From contig JAIXMF010000004.1 of assembly GCA_025201365.1 (NCBI GenBank), positions 62,001 to 126,000 on the forward strand: a DNA stretch of 64,000 nucleotides, in the 5' to 3' direction. How positions within the stretch are numbered: the stretch's first letter is position 1; every line of letters starts with the position of its first letter. Shown here one piece after another: positions 12,739-25,600 of the stretch. Source of the stretch: Syncephalis plumigaleata. Taxonomy: Eukaryota; Zoopagomycota; Zoopagomycetes; Zoopagales; Piptocephalidaceae. The notes under the pieces are model-generated. The model did not search any database. It worked only from the letters and a program-made list of their open reading frames with translations, and had not been told where the DNA came from. The position numbers and the translations under genes were made by a program.

Positions 12739-14596
12739 ATGACAATCATTACCGGTCACAAACCCCGTATTGTGCCTCATACACACACAGCCACACAGCC
12801 ATACATCCACACGTATACTCATACGTACTTTGTCCTTTTGTCTCCTCCGAAGCAGTTCTGCTTAATGGAAAACTAGGACCAGGTAGGAGAAACAGTAGGC
12901 CTTTACCAATGAACCGAACATTAGTGCTACCGGCCAATCAATACTGGCTATCCTACGCTAAAGGTAATGGCCAAACTAGCACTTGAGACGTTGCTCCTAC
13001 GTAATAGCCAAGAGTTTTGTGTTCAATTGATGACATATTCAATCGCCTGACCGCTTGCTAAAATATTGATGGTATGCATGTACATGTATAGATAGAAAAT
13101 ATACCTGCGTGTATATAAAGGAAAAGCAATACTATTTATGCATTATTCAGCATTTTGGATAACACACCTTTGCGGATACAGAATTGCCAAGAATAGAGAC
13201 GCCTCTGGTCCAATCGGATACCTATCGTGTGGTGGCACACTCGGTGAAAGGCAAGCGTGACACACTATTAGTCTCTCCCATTCGCGCATCTGGTCCTCCC
13301 TCTCTCTTTAGGCAACTAGAGAAATTCAACCTCTACTTATAGCATTCCCCCCTTTTTGAAGTGCTTTCTCTCACTCCACACACACACACACACACACAAG
13401 TTGATTGAGTGATTGAGTGATTGACTGAGGAGTGCGTCCTCTTTAATTCTGACCCATCATCCCATTTCATCTCTTTCGGTGATACTCGAGTAAACTCAAT
13501 CTCCTTATTCACTTCTCTCTCTTTATTTCTCACTTTATTCTTTCTTTCTTTTAGCTTCTATTAAGATCCGCACCAACAACGGTCTTATTATATCCACGCT
13601 CGCAGCACACTGCTCAACGCCGCCGTATCACCTGTTGCTCCGTTCTTTTAGCGTTTTTCTCGCCACTTGATTGCAACGTGCGCCTTTATCGTTCAACTGC
13701 TTTGTTCGACAATCTATTACCACTAGCAAACTAGTATTGGTATCGCTATATCAGCGCTCTCGTCTTCTCTAGCATTAAACGCGTAATGGACAATATACAT
13801 TCTTCTGGCTTCCACATAAAACTACGTAATCTTTATCGACGAAGCACCTGAAGAAGTGTTACCGCGTGTGATTGTCAGTCAATTCTAACTGTTTCTTGAT
13901 ATTCAGCTGTGTTGGTCCCGTATTCGTCCAGATACACACTATCGTCGTCTTGCGTGTTCAGACCGATTTGTGACTCTGGAATACGGTACCATTTACCATT
14001 TGACTCTAATACAACAATAACAACCACTATAACAACAACACAATTATTACTATCACCACCGCTACCACTTCTTCTACTAACTGCTATCGAAATCAATTGT
14101 CTATCGTGACTGACCATTACTATTTCTGACGACTAACAACAAAAAAGAACATCAATCGACGATATCGTGTGTCTACATATCCATCTCGACTGTTTAAGCC
14201 GTCATACTACTATTTATTGATCTATTTATTGGAATACGTATATACGCGCATACCTATATATATACATATATTCTTTAAATTCATCATACTTTGCTTTCCA
14301 TATTACCTACCTTCCACGCCTGGTAATATATATATATCCTCTACACTACGCTTGTGGCTATTTTTTTTTGTTTTTGTTTTATCGGTGTAAACGCTATAAC
14401 CATTACTCGGCCTCTATTAATTGATTGTGTTTCATCTTCGATTGATAGTCAGTATTGGCATTACACTCTACTCGTAAACTTTACCTCTTTATTCCTTTTC
14501 AGCGAATTTCATTTACTTTCACTCTCACATTACTACTACTATTATTATTACCATCGTCGTCTTTTATTCTCAGTTCATCGTCAAGTTACCGGCATA
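12739..14596. other. Long pyrimidine-rich leader region
   Basis: No gene supported. From about 13200 to the ATG at 14597 the plus strand is rich in C and T. A candidate last leader intron ends at the CAG just before TTCATCGTC near 14580. A short CA run lies near 13378-13398. Confidence 0.4.
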
Positions 14597-15261
14597 ATGG
14601 CGTCTGTTAATCAAATGTCGGTTTTGGCCGACCAAGACATGTTTCCAGAGGATTTTGACATGGATCAGCCACGTAAGTTTGCATCCCATTTTATTGATGA
14701 TAATGAAGATGAATATTGCATTGCTGCACTGTTATTCGTGCTGAATGGCACTACAACGTGGATGCTCAAAGAAGGAATGGACGAGAGCGACCGTTATATC
14801 ATATGCCTTACTCATCAATTGTGTAGTATTCGACGACTATAGCGATATCGAGAATTTGCCATCACTTGAACAAAATTATTGTAAGTCTCATGCCCGCATG
14901 CTACAATTCATGCCTTGGCGTTACTACGTCTTAATCGAGTTCTTACTTGAACTTTTCACTTTTATTATAATCTTGCTTACATACACACCTCGATTTAGCG
15001 CGATCCATGTTCCCTATCCTTAGGAAAGACATAAACGCTACAGTGTCAAGCAATATGGCGTGTACGAATGTAGATGAAGAGGCGGCTGCCTTTGTCGATC
15101 TAGATGTTCCCGATATCTCGAGGGATATGCAACTACCTATGTATGAAACTGGCGTTGATGCAACAATTGTCAGCTGGATCCAGGATGTATCCGTGGTCAA
15201 CGCTCATTCCACACAATCAGTAGGATCGACACCTAGTAATCCCGCCACCTCTTCCGTCTGA
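14597..15261 (+). CDS. Acidic protein, unrecognised (130 aa)
   Basis: Three exons, 14597-14672, 14827-14880 and 14999-15261, join in phase with good GTAAGT donors and code for 130 residues. The product is acidic (MFPEDFDMDQP, FDDYSDIENLPSLEQ, CTNVDEEAAAFVDLDVPD) with a Thr/Ser-rich end and no signal peptide or membrane segment. I recognise no domain. Intron 1 (154 nt) is long for this window and partly open in frame, so an alternative or retained exon is possible. Acidic, Asp/Leu-spaced composition would fit an activation domain or a small regulatory protein, but that is only inference. Confidence 0.5.
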
Positions 15262-16064
15262 ATGCAATCTAGGTAGGCCGTACATCATCTCTGACGATCA
15301 ATACTACCATTCCACATCTAACCATGTCTATACTTACATGTATATATATGTATATAATAGCTAGCCTAGCATAGTCATCAATAATGGAAAACCATTTTGC
15401 ATATTAGTCATCGGCAGTATTAATCAAGTTTCCTATTTATCCAGCCTACTTGCTCGACTATTTCTGCTCGATAAGCAATACTGTGCTGCTAGCAAGAATA
15501 TCGAATGATATTCACTTTCCTTTCCATTCTCGTTCAACAGCCATTATTATTATTATTATTATTATTCAACTATTGTTATTTTCCAAAGTTTCTTGTGGGA
15601 TCTTTTTATTTGCGTTATTCCCACTGCATTCACGGCATTACAGTACCGATGAACTCTATTGATTGAATATAATACGTATTCATAGAGGTATCATCATCAT
15701 CATCATCGTCTGAATTGATGAGGAACTAGTAGGCTACTATGTATTGATTATGGGGACATTGCTAGCTATTGCTAATCGACGATAATCCATCAGAGCATTG
15801 TCATGTAATATACCATTTTAATATGGCAATATTCGTGTTTCTCTCCCAGTATCATGACTGCTGCTCTAACGATGAATGATGGTCTTCCTAATAAAGTTCT
15901 GTATCTAATGCCACACTTATTATTAATGTAACGTAACGTAACGCGCGTCATTTCTCTTTTGTCAATAATCATCAGTAACGTTTATTGTGATAAAAATTAT
16001 GTGCCAGCACATTGACTCGTGATTGGAATACGTCATAATCCGGAATAATAATGCTTTCATTTCG
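15262..16064. other. Intergenic space between convergent genes
   Basis: 3' flanks of the acidic protein gene (+) and the phospholipase gene (-). It has an ATT trinucleotide run near 15542-15566 and an ATC run near 15691-15708. No gene seen. Confidence 0.5.
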
Positions 16065-17792
16065 TTAATCGGTCCTGAGCCGATCATCATCGGTTGGACA
16101 ACGAATGGTCATGTTCGGGTTATAGGAGGCCGTGCCTGGACGATCGGAGAGACGTTGCGACAATCCATTCCTATTTCATTTGTGTGCACATTAGTATAAC
16201 GGCATAATAACTACACGATAATCCTCGCTACATACCAGGCAAATTTGGCGATATAAGCGTGCGTTTTCTCGCTATAAAATAACATGAAATAAGTATATAC
16301 ATGTGCTAATATGACAAAGATGCAGACTCGACACTCACGTTGGATGGAAGCAGTCGAAATTCGAGAATGTATCGACAGGGAAGGTGGTTAGTTTCGTTTC
16401 GAATAGCTGGAGGCTAACTGCGAATTGAGGATCCTTGATGCGTTCATAGTCTTCGTAGATACGTCGAAGTCGCTCGTTGTATTGGTCCATCATGTCATCC
16501 ATTTCAGCGCGTAGTTTATCGCCCAATGGACCTGGTACCAAGGCACAGGCACACGCAATATTGAAGCCAGGAAGTGACTGAACAATTTTGCTAAATTATT
16601 GTGTTATATAAAAGTTAGGAAGAAAGAAGGCGCATTGGCCATTATTGCATATTACTTGGTTAACTTACCAATGATCACGCTTTTGACCATGAGCGTAAAT
16701 CTCGCTAACTTTAAAGTTGCCCACTATTTTAATGATGAAATGTAAAATGGTTAGTTGACCTTACAAGTGAACTATAGTTGCTTCTTCTTCTTCTTTGAAC
16801 ACTTACATAAATTCACGAATACACGTGGAATATTGGTGCGAATGGTTTGCAATGCCTCGCGAATGTATGATTCGTAAGCATCGGCACTGAGCGGTCCACG
16901 ATCCTTGGCGAATGGCGTGCAAGCTAGACATAGATCGTTTGAACCAACTTGCAAGTTGAGGAACTAATATCATATAAGAATAAAAAGCGCGTTAATTCCA
17001 ATGTTTCATGCAACATGTACTTAAATGGCACATATATACACATATGCACACACCTTCCAATCGTTTTTCATGTTAACATTCTGGTTCGCATGAAGTTGAT
17101 CTAGCAAATAGTAGACTTCTTTTTTCAGGTTTTGAGCCATCGCACCTGATTGCGCGGCATTCAATCGATCCTGTTCCGGTTGGTATTGGAACGGTGGACA
17201 TATGGGACCTATTGATGAATTAACGATTGCGGGTCATCACACCATTAATAAGGAGGCCACATACCGTAGCAGACTTCCACGAGATGATCGCCTACCGACG
17301 CGCCAATAAGATCCGGCTGATAGCGACGAAAACCATTTGGTAGTGTGACTGCACCGGGATCCTACGTAATGATAGCGTAAGTATTTATTTATTTTGTTTT
17401 TGCTATAACAATTAGAGTATGATTCTATCAATGACAACTTACACCGCCAATGGCGTAGCTTACTCCACGGAATTCGAATATACGTTTTACATCGAGAAAG
17501 GATTTGGGCTTGGCCGAGAATCCAGCGGTGATACTAGAAATACAAAAGTTAGTAATGTTGCAGTATAGCTTGCAAATGATAATGATAATAATGATAATAA
17601 TAAATACCTATCGCCTAAAGCCATGACTACTTTAATGTCGTCATATCGTAGGTCGCGTACATGTGCGGCAGCCTTGACTCGTGGCGCAAGCTTGGGGCAC
17701 TGATCGAAATTCGTTACGTTTGCGGATTGGCCAGCCATAGCTTGATGCACGACAGCGAGGACCGCCAGAAGTGTAGATGGTAGCAGGTACAT
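16065..17792 (-). CDS. Secreted GDSL phospholipase B (PLB1-type)
   Basis: This is a secreted GDSL/SGNH lipase of the phospholipase B1 group, which removes acyl chains from phospholipids. Nine exons (17608-17792, 17443-17533, 17265-17361, 17054-17208, 16807-16963, 16669-16723, 16339-16590, 16236-16271, 16065-16170) join cleanly. A signal peptide spans residues 1-20. The catalytic Ser lies in ALGDSITAGFSAK, split across the first intron. Other family blocks are an Asp in YAIGGDPGAVTLPNGFR, NLQVGSNDLC (block III, Ser replacing a usual Gly) and SNFDCFHPT with the Asp and His of the triad near the C-terminus. Cysteines fit an extracellular fold. There is no frame break. It stands alone; a nutritional or host-interaction role is plausible but not shown. 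Confidence 0.92.
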
Positions 17793-19742
17793 AATGGATT
17801 GTGGCGAGAATTGAGCGAGGATAAATGGGCACTTGAAGTGGGTGGTAGGTCGACGTTAAGGCCAATGTTAAGGAATATCCACAATGGGTAGTATGGCTTA
17901 AATAGAGTGAGTTCAATCGAGTGAGTTGCGTTAAGAAGTTGGGTTTGACCGTGATTGTTCGTGGACTGAATAAGTACAATGGTAATGACCGTAAGTTTGG
18001 TTGGCGCGTAAGATATTTTTCCAGGAGAGATTCGTACAAAGAAGGAGTAGAAGGAGTAGAGTTGTCGTGTTGTTGGCTTGATTGTCGGTTCGATTGTCGG
18101 TTTGATCGTGGTGTTAAGTTGGATGTTAAATCGCGACTGGACCGCGCCTTTTTATTGTTGTTTCGAATTCACCGCCACCTCTGGTAGAACTGTCCAGATA
18201 ATGACCTATTGCATTGTAGTTTGAAGGCAGCTTCCACCGTTGATCATGCTCTAATTTCCATCATCTTGGTAAAATGTTACACGAAATGTGATATTGGGGA
18301 ATATTAGGTAGGTGATAGGCGAATGAATCAGCTGACACTCGTGTCATTTACAGGCAGAATTGGCAGTTCAGTTGCCAAAATAGAAACGAACATACATCAA
18401 TGTAGTAGTAATGCGGGGCATAGCTATCCTGCATAGTTTATTAGGGAATATAGACGATTAGCAATTAGTCGCAAATACGCGATTATGTCAAATGACATGT
18501 GGAATGAACCGATACAACCTATTGTGGATATCGCGATAGCATTAACGAATAAAGTCATATTATGCATTCAACTGAAAAGCAGAAATTCATTAAAGTAATT
18601 CAATCGTCAAAATAGGCAACTTACCAGTGTGGTGATTGTAGTTGTTATTCAGAAGGCGAATAGTATGTTACTTTGGCATAGTAACACGTCTCGGGCAAGT
18701 ACACGTCTCGGTTACACGACTTGAGGGTAAATGACGCTACGTGTATTGACCGGTAATCGTCAGGTCACGGTGATACACCGATGGTGAAAGGTGTCGCTGG
18801 ACTGTGGAGAAATAGGTCATACGACAATGATGTAAATTTAGCTATTGCTACCATTACTGCTGCTGCTGCTTTTACTGTGCTGCTGCTATTGTTGCTATTA
18901 ATGACGATGATAATGCTGTTACTGACCCAGCTGCGTGATCAGCGATAGCTACACCAGCGGCAAGACAATTCCGATATGACATAGCAGCAACTAAGTTTTA
19001 TTAGGCACGCGGATGCTTGTCGTAGTACTAGTAGTTACATTGTGATAGGAAGTACCACATATTCTACATGTTAAATCGCGCATATATACATATACATAGC
19101 AATGCGCGAATACACTGAATTTCAATGTATCGCATATGTGGCGTAGAATGATGATTCAACCTACATTTGTACTGGTATGTCAGACTTTATCGATCGAATG
19201 TATGTATCGTCAAAAATGACTTGTCATCCTCATGATAAACTATAGAATAAAGGCATCGCCATCGATGGATTTCAATGTGTTTGCTATGTATACCTGATCT
19301 ATATCGATGAATGGTGAAATGAGGGTGTTCAAGGCTAGCCTGACACGACCTGTACTGCTCATTATTGTGAAAAGTGCTAGTATCCATTTTTGCATTAATA
19401 AAGAATGATTAAAATTTGCGACATTACATCATTATATCGTTATAGCTTTGTATCCACTCATCCCTGCTACGTGTATCATCTTCTCTTTTGTTTCTCCGCA
19501 AAATAAAGCGTACATCATACATCTGGCCTATTGCTTTGTGATCATACTGTTTCAGCATGTATAGAAAATGATAGAATAGTGAGCACTATTCCAAAATATA
19601 CCAAGCATATTGCATAGTTACTAGACACAAATAGTCAGTGATAATTCATATAGACACGCTTAAAAATGTATCAGCATCGAATACGAACAATACAGGGTTG
19701 CCATATCCTTTATTTATTGACTTCTTCAACAATGATAGTTGA
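17793..19742. other. Intergenic region, upstream of phospholipase B
   Basis: About 2 kb with no supported gene. Short open frames on both strands lack recognisable composition, start context or splice structure. It holds short GCT runs near 18859-18882. It probably contains the phospholipase promoter and the 3' flank of the propeptide-like gene. Confidence 0.4.
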
Positions 19743-20131
19743 CTATGATTCACGATTGGAAGGGGCATTACTGAAATCATTCTGATGAAAAGTAACATCC
19801 ATAAAGGTTTTATGCTGTCGCTTCAGAGCCCAGACATCCTCCTCCGAAAGCCATTGACGTTCATTCTCGCTTTGTTCGATTAAATGCATTTCAACTCCCT
19901 GCGCAGTAACGGGGAAGCCAGCGTCCGATATTGAGTTCACTTCAAATGGAGTGTTAGGAAATACTCCTGTGGTGCAACATTCCCCAACTGATTACTATTA
20001 GCGCTGGAATCCATGACTGTTGACAAGTATGTAGTGGACAAGTAAGATGACAAAAGTGTAGCTATGCTAGACACAATAGCAAGTTGGAAACAAAAGGAAG
20101 TTACGTATGGACGAGTGAAAATGCAAAACAA
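19743..20131 (-). CDS. Stand-alone aminopeptidase (M28E) propeptide-like protein
   Basis: Two exons, 19996-20131 and 19743-19939, flank a 56 nt intron with a CCTAAC branch-like site; phases agree and the product is 110 residues. A hydrophobic N-terminal stretch (FQLAIVSSIATLL) may be a signal peptide; a later Met at 20014 is the alternative start. The remainder (HLIEQSENERQWLSEEDV, then WALKRQHKTFMDVT) matches the N-terminal propeptide of fungal secreted leucine aminopeptidases of peptidase family M28E, which carries LIE, a Trp, EE, WALK and F-D-T at the same spacing. The peptidase domain itself is absent: the frame stops at 19743 and an AATAAA-type signal follows at about 19716. It may be a truncated gene or a free propeptide acting as inhibitor or chaperone. 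Confidence 0.5.
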
Positions 20132-20840
20132 CGATAACTTGCTCGAGAACTAGTAGGTGTATTGACAGATTATTGCCCGTGTAACCTATAATGTGTAGCA
20201 TCTTTGATCAGCTGACTATGCACATAGCATGTCCATTAGTAAACGTGGTAAATATTATAATATTGAATGACAGATAGCGAGCTGCTAGTATATTTCCATT
20301 GCAAATATTGTTTTGAATCTTCGAGATAACCAGCTAAATTCAAAGAAAAAAGAGCATTACTATTCGAGTGAGGACTAGTTATGTCTCTTTGTTCCTCGGC
20401 CTTTGTGTCTTTGCTGTCTCGTGCCTTCGCTCTTTGTATTTATCTGTGACTATTATATCAGGTTGAATTAGCACAATAAATCAAAGCTTGCTGTCCAAAT
20501 TTATATTGAACAATTCTGTTCTGCTCTGTTCTTTGTGCCTGGTCACACCACTGTACACATGTATCGTTATTATCGCGCATACGGGTAACTCTCATTATTG
20601 ATAACTTTATCATTGTGATTATCATTAGCATTGCATTCTACGTGCATGACCGCATGATACTTATTGTTTTCTTTTACTGCAATTGTCACATATTCCAAGC
20701 AATATTCTTCTCGTAAGCATTCCATTCTTGCATACAATAACCAGAGTCAGAACCTCTAGAAATTAACATTAATCAATTCAGTGTGATCAAGCCTGGCAGC
20801 AAAAGTTCCATAATCTATACGTGAATCGAATTAGTATACG
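20132..20840. other. Divergent promoter region
   Basis: Lies between the start of the propeptide-like gene (-) and the start of the kelch gene (+). No gene seen; a TTTGTCTTTGCTGTCT-like pyrimidine stretch near 20405-20440 resembles the leaders of other genes here. Confidence 0.45.
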
Positions 20841-22324
20841 ATGCATTTAACGTTACCTCTTACATACCTCGTTTATATGTCAGTCGGTATACTTGGAGCG
20901 AATGCCGTAGACATCCACCGATTCATAGAGCCTCTAGGTCGGATAGGACATACCGCGACACTATTAGGAAAATCCATTTACGTGGTGGGCGGTGCTCAGA
21001 ATATATTCGATAGCAGTAGTTACGTGAATGAAACGCAAGCGTTCATCAAGCTAGACGTAAGCAAACCGTTCGATGTGCGATCCCCGCCCTGGAAGAGTGT
21101 AGATGTGACCGGTCAGCGTCCCTTTCTCATTGCCGGTCATGTAGCCGCGACAGATGCGTCCAACTCGTATATGCTCGTATCGGGCGGGTATACCACCATG
21201 CCAAACAATACAAATCTATCATGGCAATACATAGCGGAAAGTAGACAATGGACGATCGTACCATCAAAGGGCGGCCCCATTAATCGACATGTCTTCATGG
21301 CGATGGCTAATGACGGTGCTAGATTCTACGTTAACGGCGGCTTCAACACATCAACTAATGGCGGCGATATCCCAAACGAGCAAAATGGAAACATTAACGG
21401 CGGTTCCATACAAGCAAACCGTGAATCAGGCCACGTATGGAACAGTCAAGATGGCAGTTGGAGTCAGATACCAAAGCCGGATGTTAATGTGTCGGCACAC
21501 ACACTAAGTTACGTATCATCTGGCAATATACTTGTACTGATGGGTGGCGATGAAAACAATCCGGATGGCATCAGGAAGATTAACAAACTTGATGCTGTCC
21601 ACGTATTCTCACCGAGTAACAATACGTGGCGCGTACAAAATACGAGCGGTGAAGTGCCGGAACCGCGTTCAGGACATACTGCATCGGTTTCCGGTGACAA
21701 TATTATCATCTACGGCGGGAGTAATGAGAATGGCACAGTGTACAACGACGTGAGCGTGTTAAACACGAAATCCTGGACATGGAGAAAACCGAAGATTGAA
21801 AACCTACCACGAGGCCATGCGTATAGTAGCGCGGTTTTAGTCGGTAACACGTACATGTTCATTATGTTCGGTGGGTGCACTTGCGTTAAACTATTACGAG
21901 TAATGTTAATGATCAACATTTAACACTAGGTTATGGTAGAGCAAACGTGCTAGACACGCATACCTATTTGTTAGATATAAGTACATGGCGGTTTATTGAC
22001 AAATATCCAGGAATGCCAAATATCGCTGAAGCGCTCCTTACCACATCTTTTACAATGGGAGTTATTACTAGTGGTATGGTGGTGCTCGCACTAATTATGC
22101 TGCTCACCGTGTATATATCGCGTATTAAAATGCAACGAGACAGGGAGGCGGCCCTTTCCACAATAGTACCCATTCGTCGATTACACATTGCAGATGATTC
22201 GAGGTACGTCACTAACGGTGGGTACACTTTATTGTTTAGCTAACGTTTATTATTGTTGTTGTTGTTGTTCAGTGGTACACTATCTATAGAAGATCTAGAA
22301 GTGTCGATGGGCCGCATTCATTGA
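20841..22324 (+). CDS. Kelch-repeat type I membrane protein
   Basis: Exons 20841-21870, 21930-22203 and 22273-22324 join in phase to give 451 residues. The protein has an N-terminal signal peptide (about 1-22), then a galactose-oxidase-like kelch beta-propeller. Blades are marked by GRIGHTATLLGKSIYVVGG, AGHVAATDAS followed by SGGY, PINRHVFMAMANDG, PRSGHTASVSGDNIIIYGG and PRGHAYSSAVLVGN. A single membrane span near residues 390-412 (MGVITSGMVVLALIMLLTVY) precedes a short basic cytoplasmic tail. Many N-glycosylation sequons (NXS/T) sit in the propeller. Such surface kelch proteins are frequent in zygomycete-grade fungi and are usually of unknown ligand. It has no frame break. Confidence 0.88.
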
Positions 22325-22662
22325 ATAAGCACGAGTTATACGATAAGAAACTAAGGAATTCAAGAATGACATACACACCAGAGTAAACTATCGCATCATT
22401 TATCTCGGATTAATTACAAGCCATTATAATCATTCGCTTAGCTAGTACTAATCTTGTATTAGAGGCATCACTTAACCTATGCATACACATAATAAACGTA
22501 TTTAGTTATAAATTCGCACATTGCAATGTTAATATTGATTTAGTAATAATTATTTATTGCGTTGTAGTGATATTATGTATGGCATGGGATACGTAGTAGT
22601 TGGATTACTCGAGAACGAATAGGATTCAATGTTGATATATACTCATTGTATGTTGCTAGCAA
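22325..22662. other. Intergenic space between convergent genes
   Basis: 338 bases between the stop codons of the kelch gene and the RGS-oxidoreductase gene. AT-rich, with AATAAA-type signals; no gene seen. Confidence 0.5.
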
Positions 22663-25600
22663 TTACGACTGCGCTTGTTTATCCTTATGCTTGTCGGATT
22701 GACCAATAAATGAACTCTTTGAGAATAGAGAATTCTTCAGTATTCCTTTAAGCTGTTTGTACTGCTTTCTGTCTTGCTCCGAGGATGCCACTAATGAAGT
22801 TGCACTACCTGTTGCACTATTATCCGAGGACACTGATGATATCGCAGGCGAGGAGACACGCGATGAAGTGTTCGAACTGGAATCGACACCATGCACCAGG
22901 CTTATCGGTGTTCCCCTTCCTGTGGGATCATTAGTGCTGGACGAGGAATCATAGCCATTACTGCGTGTATGACACTTGAATCGAAATCGTAGTCCTCCTT
23001 ATGCAGTATATTCTTTAGTAGCTTCTTTTCGCCAGACAATACGTGATCACGCGTAGGAGTTGGCACGTATATAACATGGGCAAGTGTAATTCCCTGCATC
23101 TCGTTCATCGTCGCTATGGGTGTCTTGGATGCTTGGACATCTTGGATGGTTTCGCCGATTTTGTTCGCATTATTGCTGGCGATGATGACTTCGTCCTCAA
23201 GGGTGGTTGTGGCCTCGTCGGTAGATGTTCCTCGGACTTGTTTCTAGCAGATAGAATGCCAAATGTCCTTTGCTAGCATGTGGTCGAGTTTGCACTGTAT
23301 TACCAGCATTACTGGATGACGATTTCTTCTTTTCACTACTAGTTTCATTCCCCAAGATTCGTGGTCTTCGTCCGTAACGAAGTGCGGGAATGTAGGTTCC
23401 CTGAATGTGGGCAAGGAAGGCATGCTCCAGGCTTTCCTTGGCCTCACGAGCTTGTACGTTCAGCACAGCCTTATTCCATTGTTAATGGCAATGCCTACAA
23501 TGTTAGATGTTCGATGCTAGTTGTTAGATGATCTGTTATAGTACAATGTGCTTATATCATCTCGCCTGCTTACCTAATTTACCTCCTGCATACAAATGTG
23601 TTTCCTCTCGAATTGTATCGGGCGATATAGTACCGGAACTGCCAAAGACAACTGGCGATGAGTTTTTCTCCATTCTACATATATTACGGGCAACGCAGAG
23701 ACCAGCACACATTGCGGCGAATGCATTCTTTCTAGTCGTCGTATTGGCAATATCACCAGCAGCGAATATCACGTCATTTTGTTGTATTTGAAGTGTAGGC
23801 CTCGTCTAAAACATACGGTGTATAATATAATGTAACTAGTTAAGTAATCGATATGCAATAATCAATGGTGTAGCACATACCATGATACGATGTTGTTCGT
23901 CTAACCATGTTTTCGGTAGAAATCCTGTAGTGGCTGTTCCGCCCGTGGCCATGATAGTATACTCGGCCGTAAACCTTTTTCCACTCGTGGTACTATGATA
24001 CTTCCATTCTGTCCTTGGATAGGTTTGACGCGTTCATTCAAGTGTACGATCACGTTCAATGATCCTAGACGCGCCTTCATTGCTGCACTAACGGGCAAAC
24101 CCCAATTCGGAAGAACACGCGCGCTCGATCCGACTAGCGTAATCTTTTTATCAGGGAATGTAGACGCTATCTCGCATGCTATCTCACAACCAACCGGGCC
24201 TAATAAATATGGTAGAGGATGATGGTTAAACATAAGAATAAATTGTACAATTACCATCGTATACCTGCACCGATAACCAGAATTGAGTTTGAGCGTTGCA
24301 CTTGACGCTGTTCTTCTTCAAGACATTTCACGCGATTACTCTTGGTTACTTGCGTGGCTTTCAGACTATTATGATACATTGATCCTGTGGCAAGTACTAA
24401 ATAGTGAAATGGTATCTACACATCCATCGTATTAGCAATTAGATCCTCATCCATCCCTTCGTTCATCCTGATCTATTTGATACGTACCTGCTTATCGCTC
24501 ACACGAACGTAGTTGGCGTACACGCTATCTACCCTATCGCGAATAACCACACCGTTACGAATGTAGGCTCTATGTGAAATTTGCAAACGTGACAACTGAC
24601 GTATATTTCGACTATATGGTGCCACACCAGATGTATACTCTATATACGCTTTGGGATCAATTAGCGTGACATGGAAGCGAGGCATTCGATCCAGGATTTC
24701 AGCACAGCTAAATCCAGCAAATCCACCACCAACAATCACGACATGTCGTTGATTCGTTGAAAGTTGCCTTTGAAGCTTTTGACTAGAAGCAGGTGAGTGA
24801 TCGATATCTATCTAGAAATGATGAAAACCTACTTGAGTATGGCATCATCCAATTCACGGAAAAACATATCCGCGCGCTCTTGCTTTATTTGCATTAACAT
24901 TGATGGATATTATGGTTAGTAATGCGACCACATACTCAAGCTTGCTCTTACTATTACTTACAATTAGAAATTCTATCTCTTGCTCTGCATCTAACAAGAT
25001 TTCATAAATATTATGACCATGATCTTTTTGATTTTGCAATATATCCATAATGCGCTGTCGACATCTGCTAGTGATATTTAGTTCCATCGGTGAGTTGGCG
25101 TAGATATACTCGTTTAATATACGATTTAATTCTTGTCGTAAATTCATTATATCCGCATCTTGATTATTGGCAGCTGCCCTCAATTGACGTACACTACGTA
25201 AGAAGAAGAGGTTCTCCTCGGCGAGATGATCTATCAGATACGTTTCGAATCCATGATACAAAATTGGATCGGCAAAAATCTCGTCCAATGTAGGTCTTGG
25301 TGGTCTAACAGACATTGGGTTATTCTCTGTTTTAGTCGTCGTCTCCACTAAAGGATATGTCGACAGAGCAGAGTATACGGGAGGCGGTGAAGGCTCGTGT
25401 ATCGAAATGCGAACGTGTCGGCTTCCTTCCTCGGCCATACTATCGCTTGTAGATGGGTTAACCGAGCTGGTAGGATCGTATAGTGTAATTGAATCTCTGA
25501 TGGATTTATTGACCTTTTTTGCCAATACAACGCCAGACGAGTCCAATTCTAATGACGCACGTCGATGTCGAATAGAATCCCTTGCATTCCCGGTGTCTAC

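Noticed and set aside
24473-24850. Separate oxidoreductase gene downstream of the RGS gene
   Set aside because: No in-frame ATG precedes the FAD motif except through weak or 25 nt introns; the 50 nt phase-matched intron to the RGS exon is simpler.
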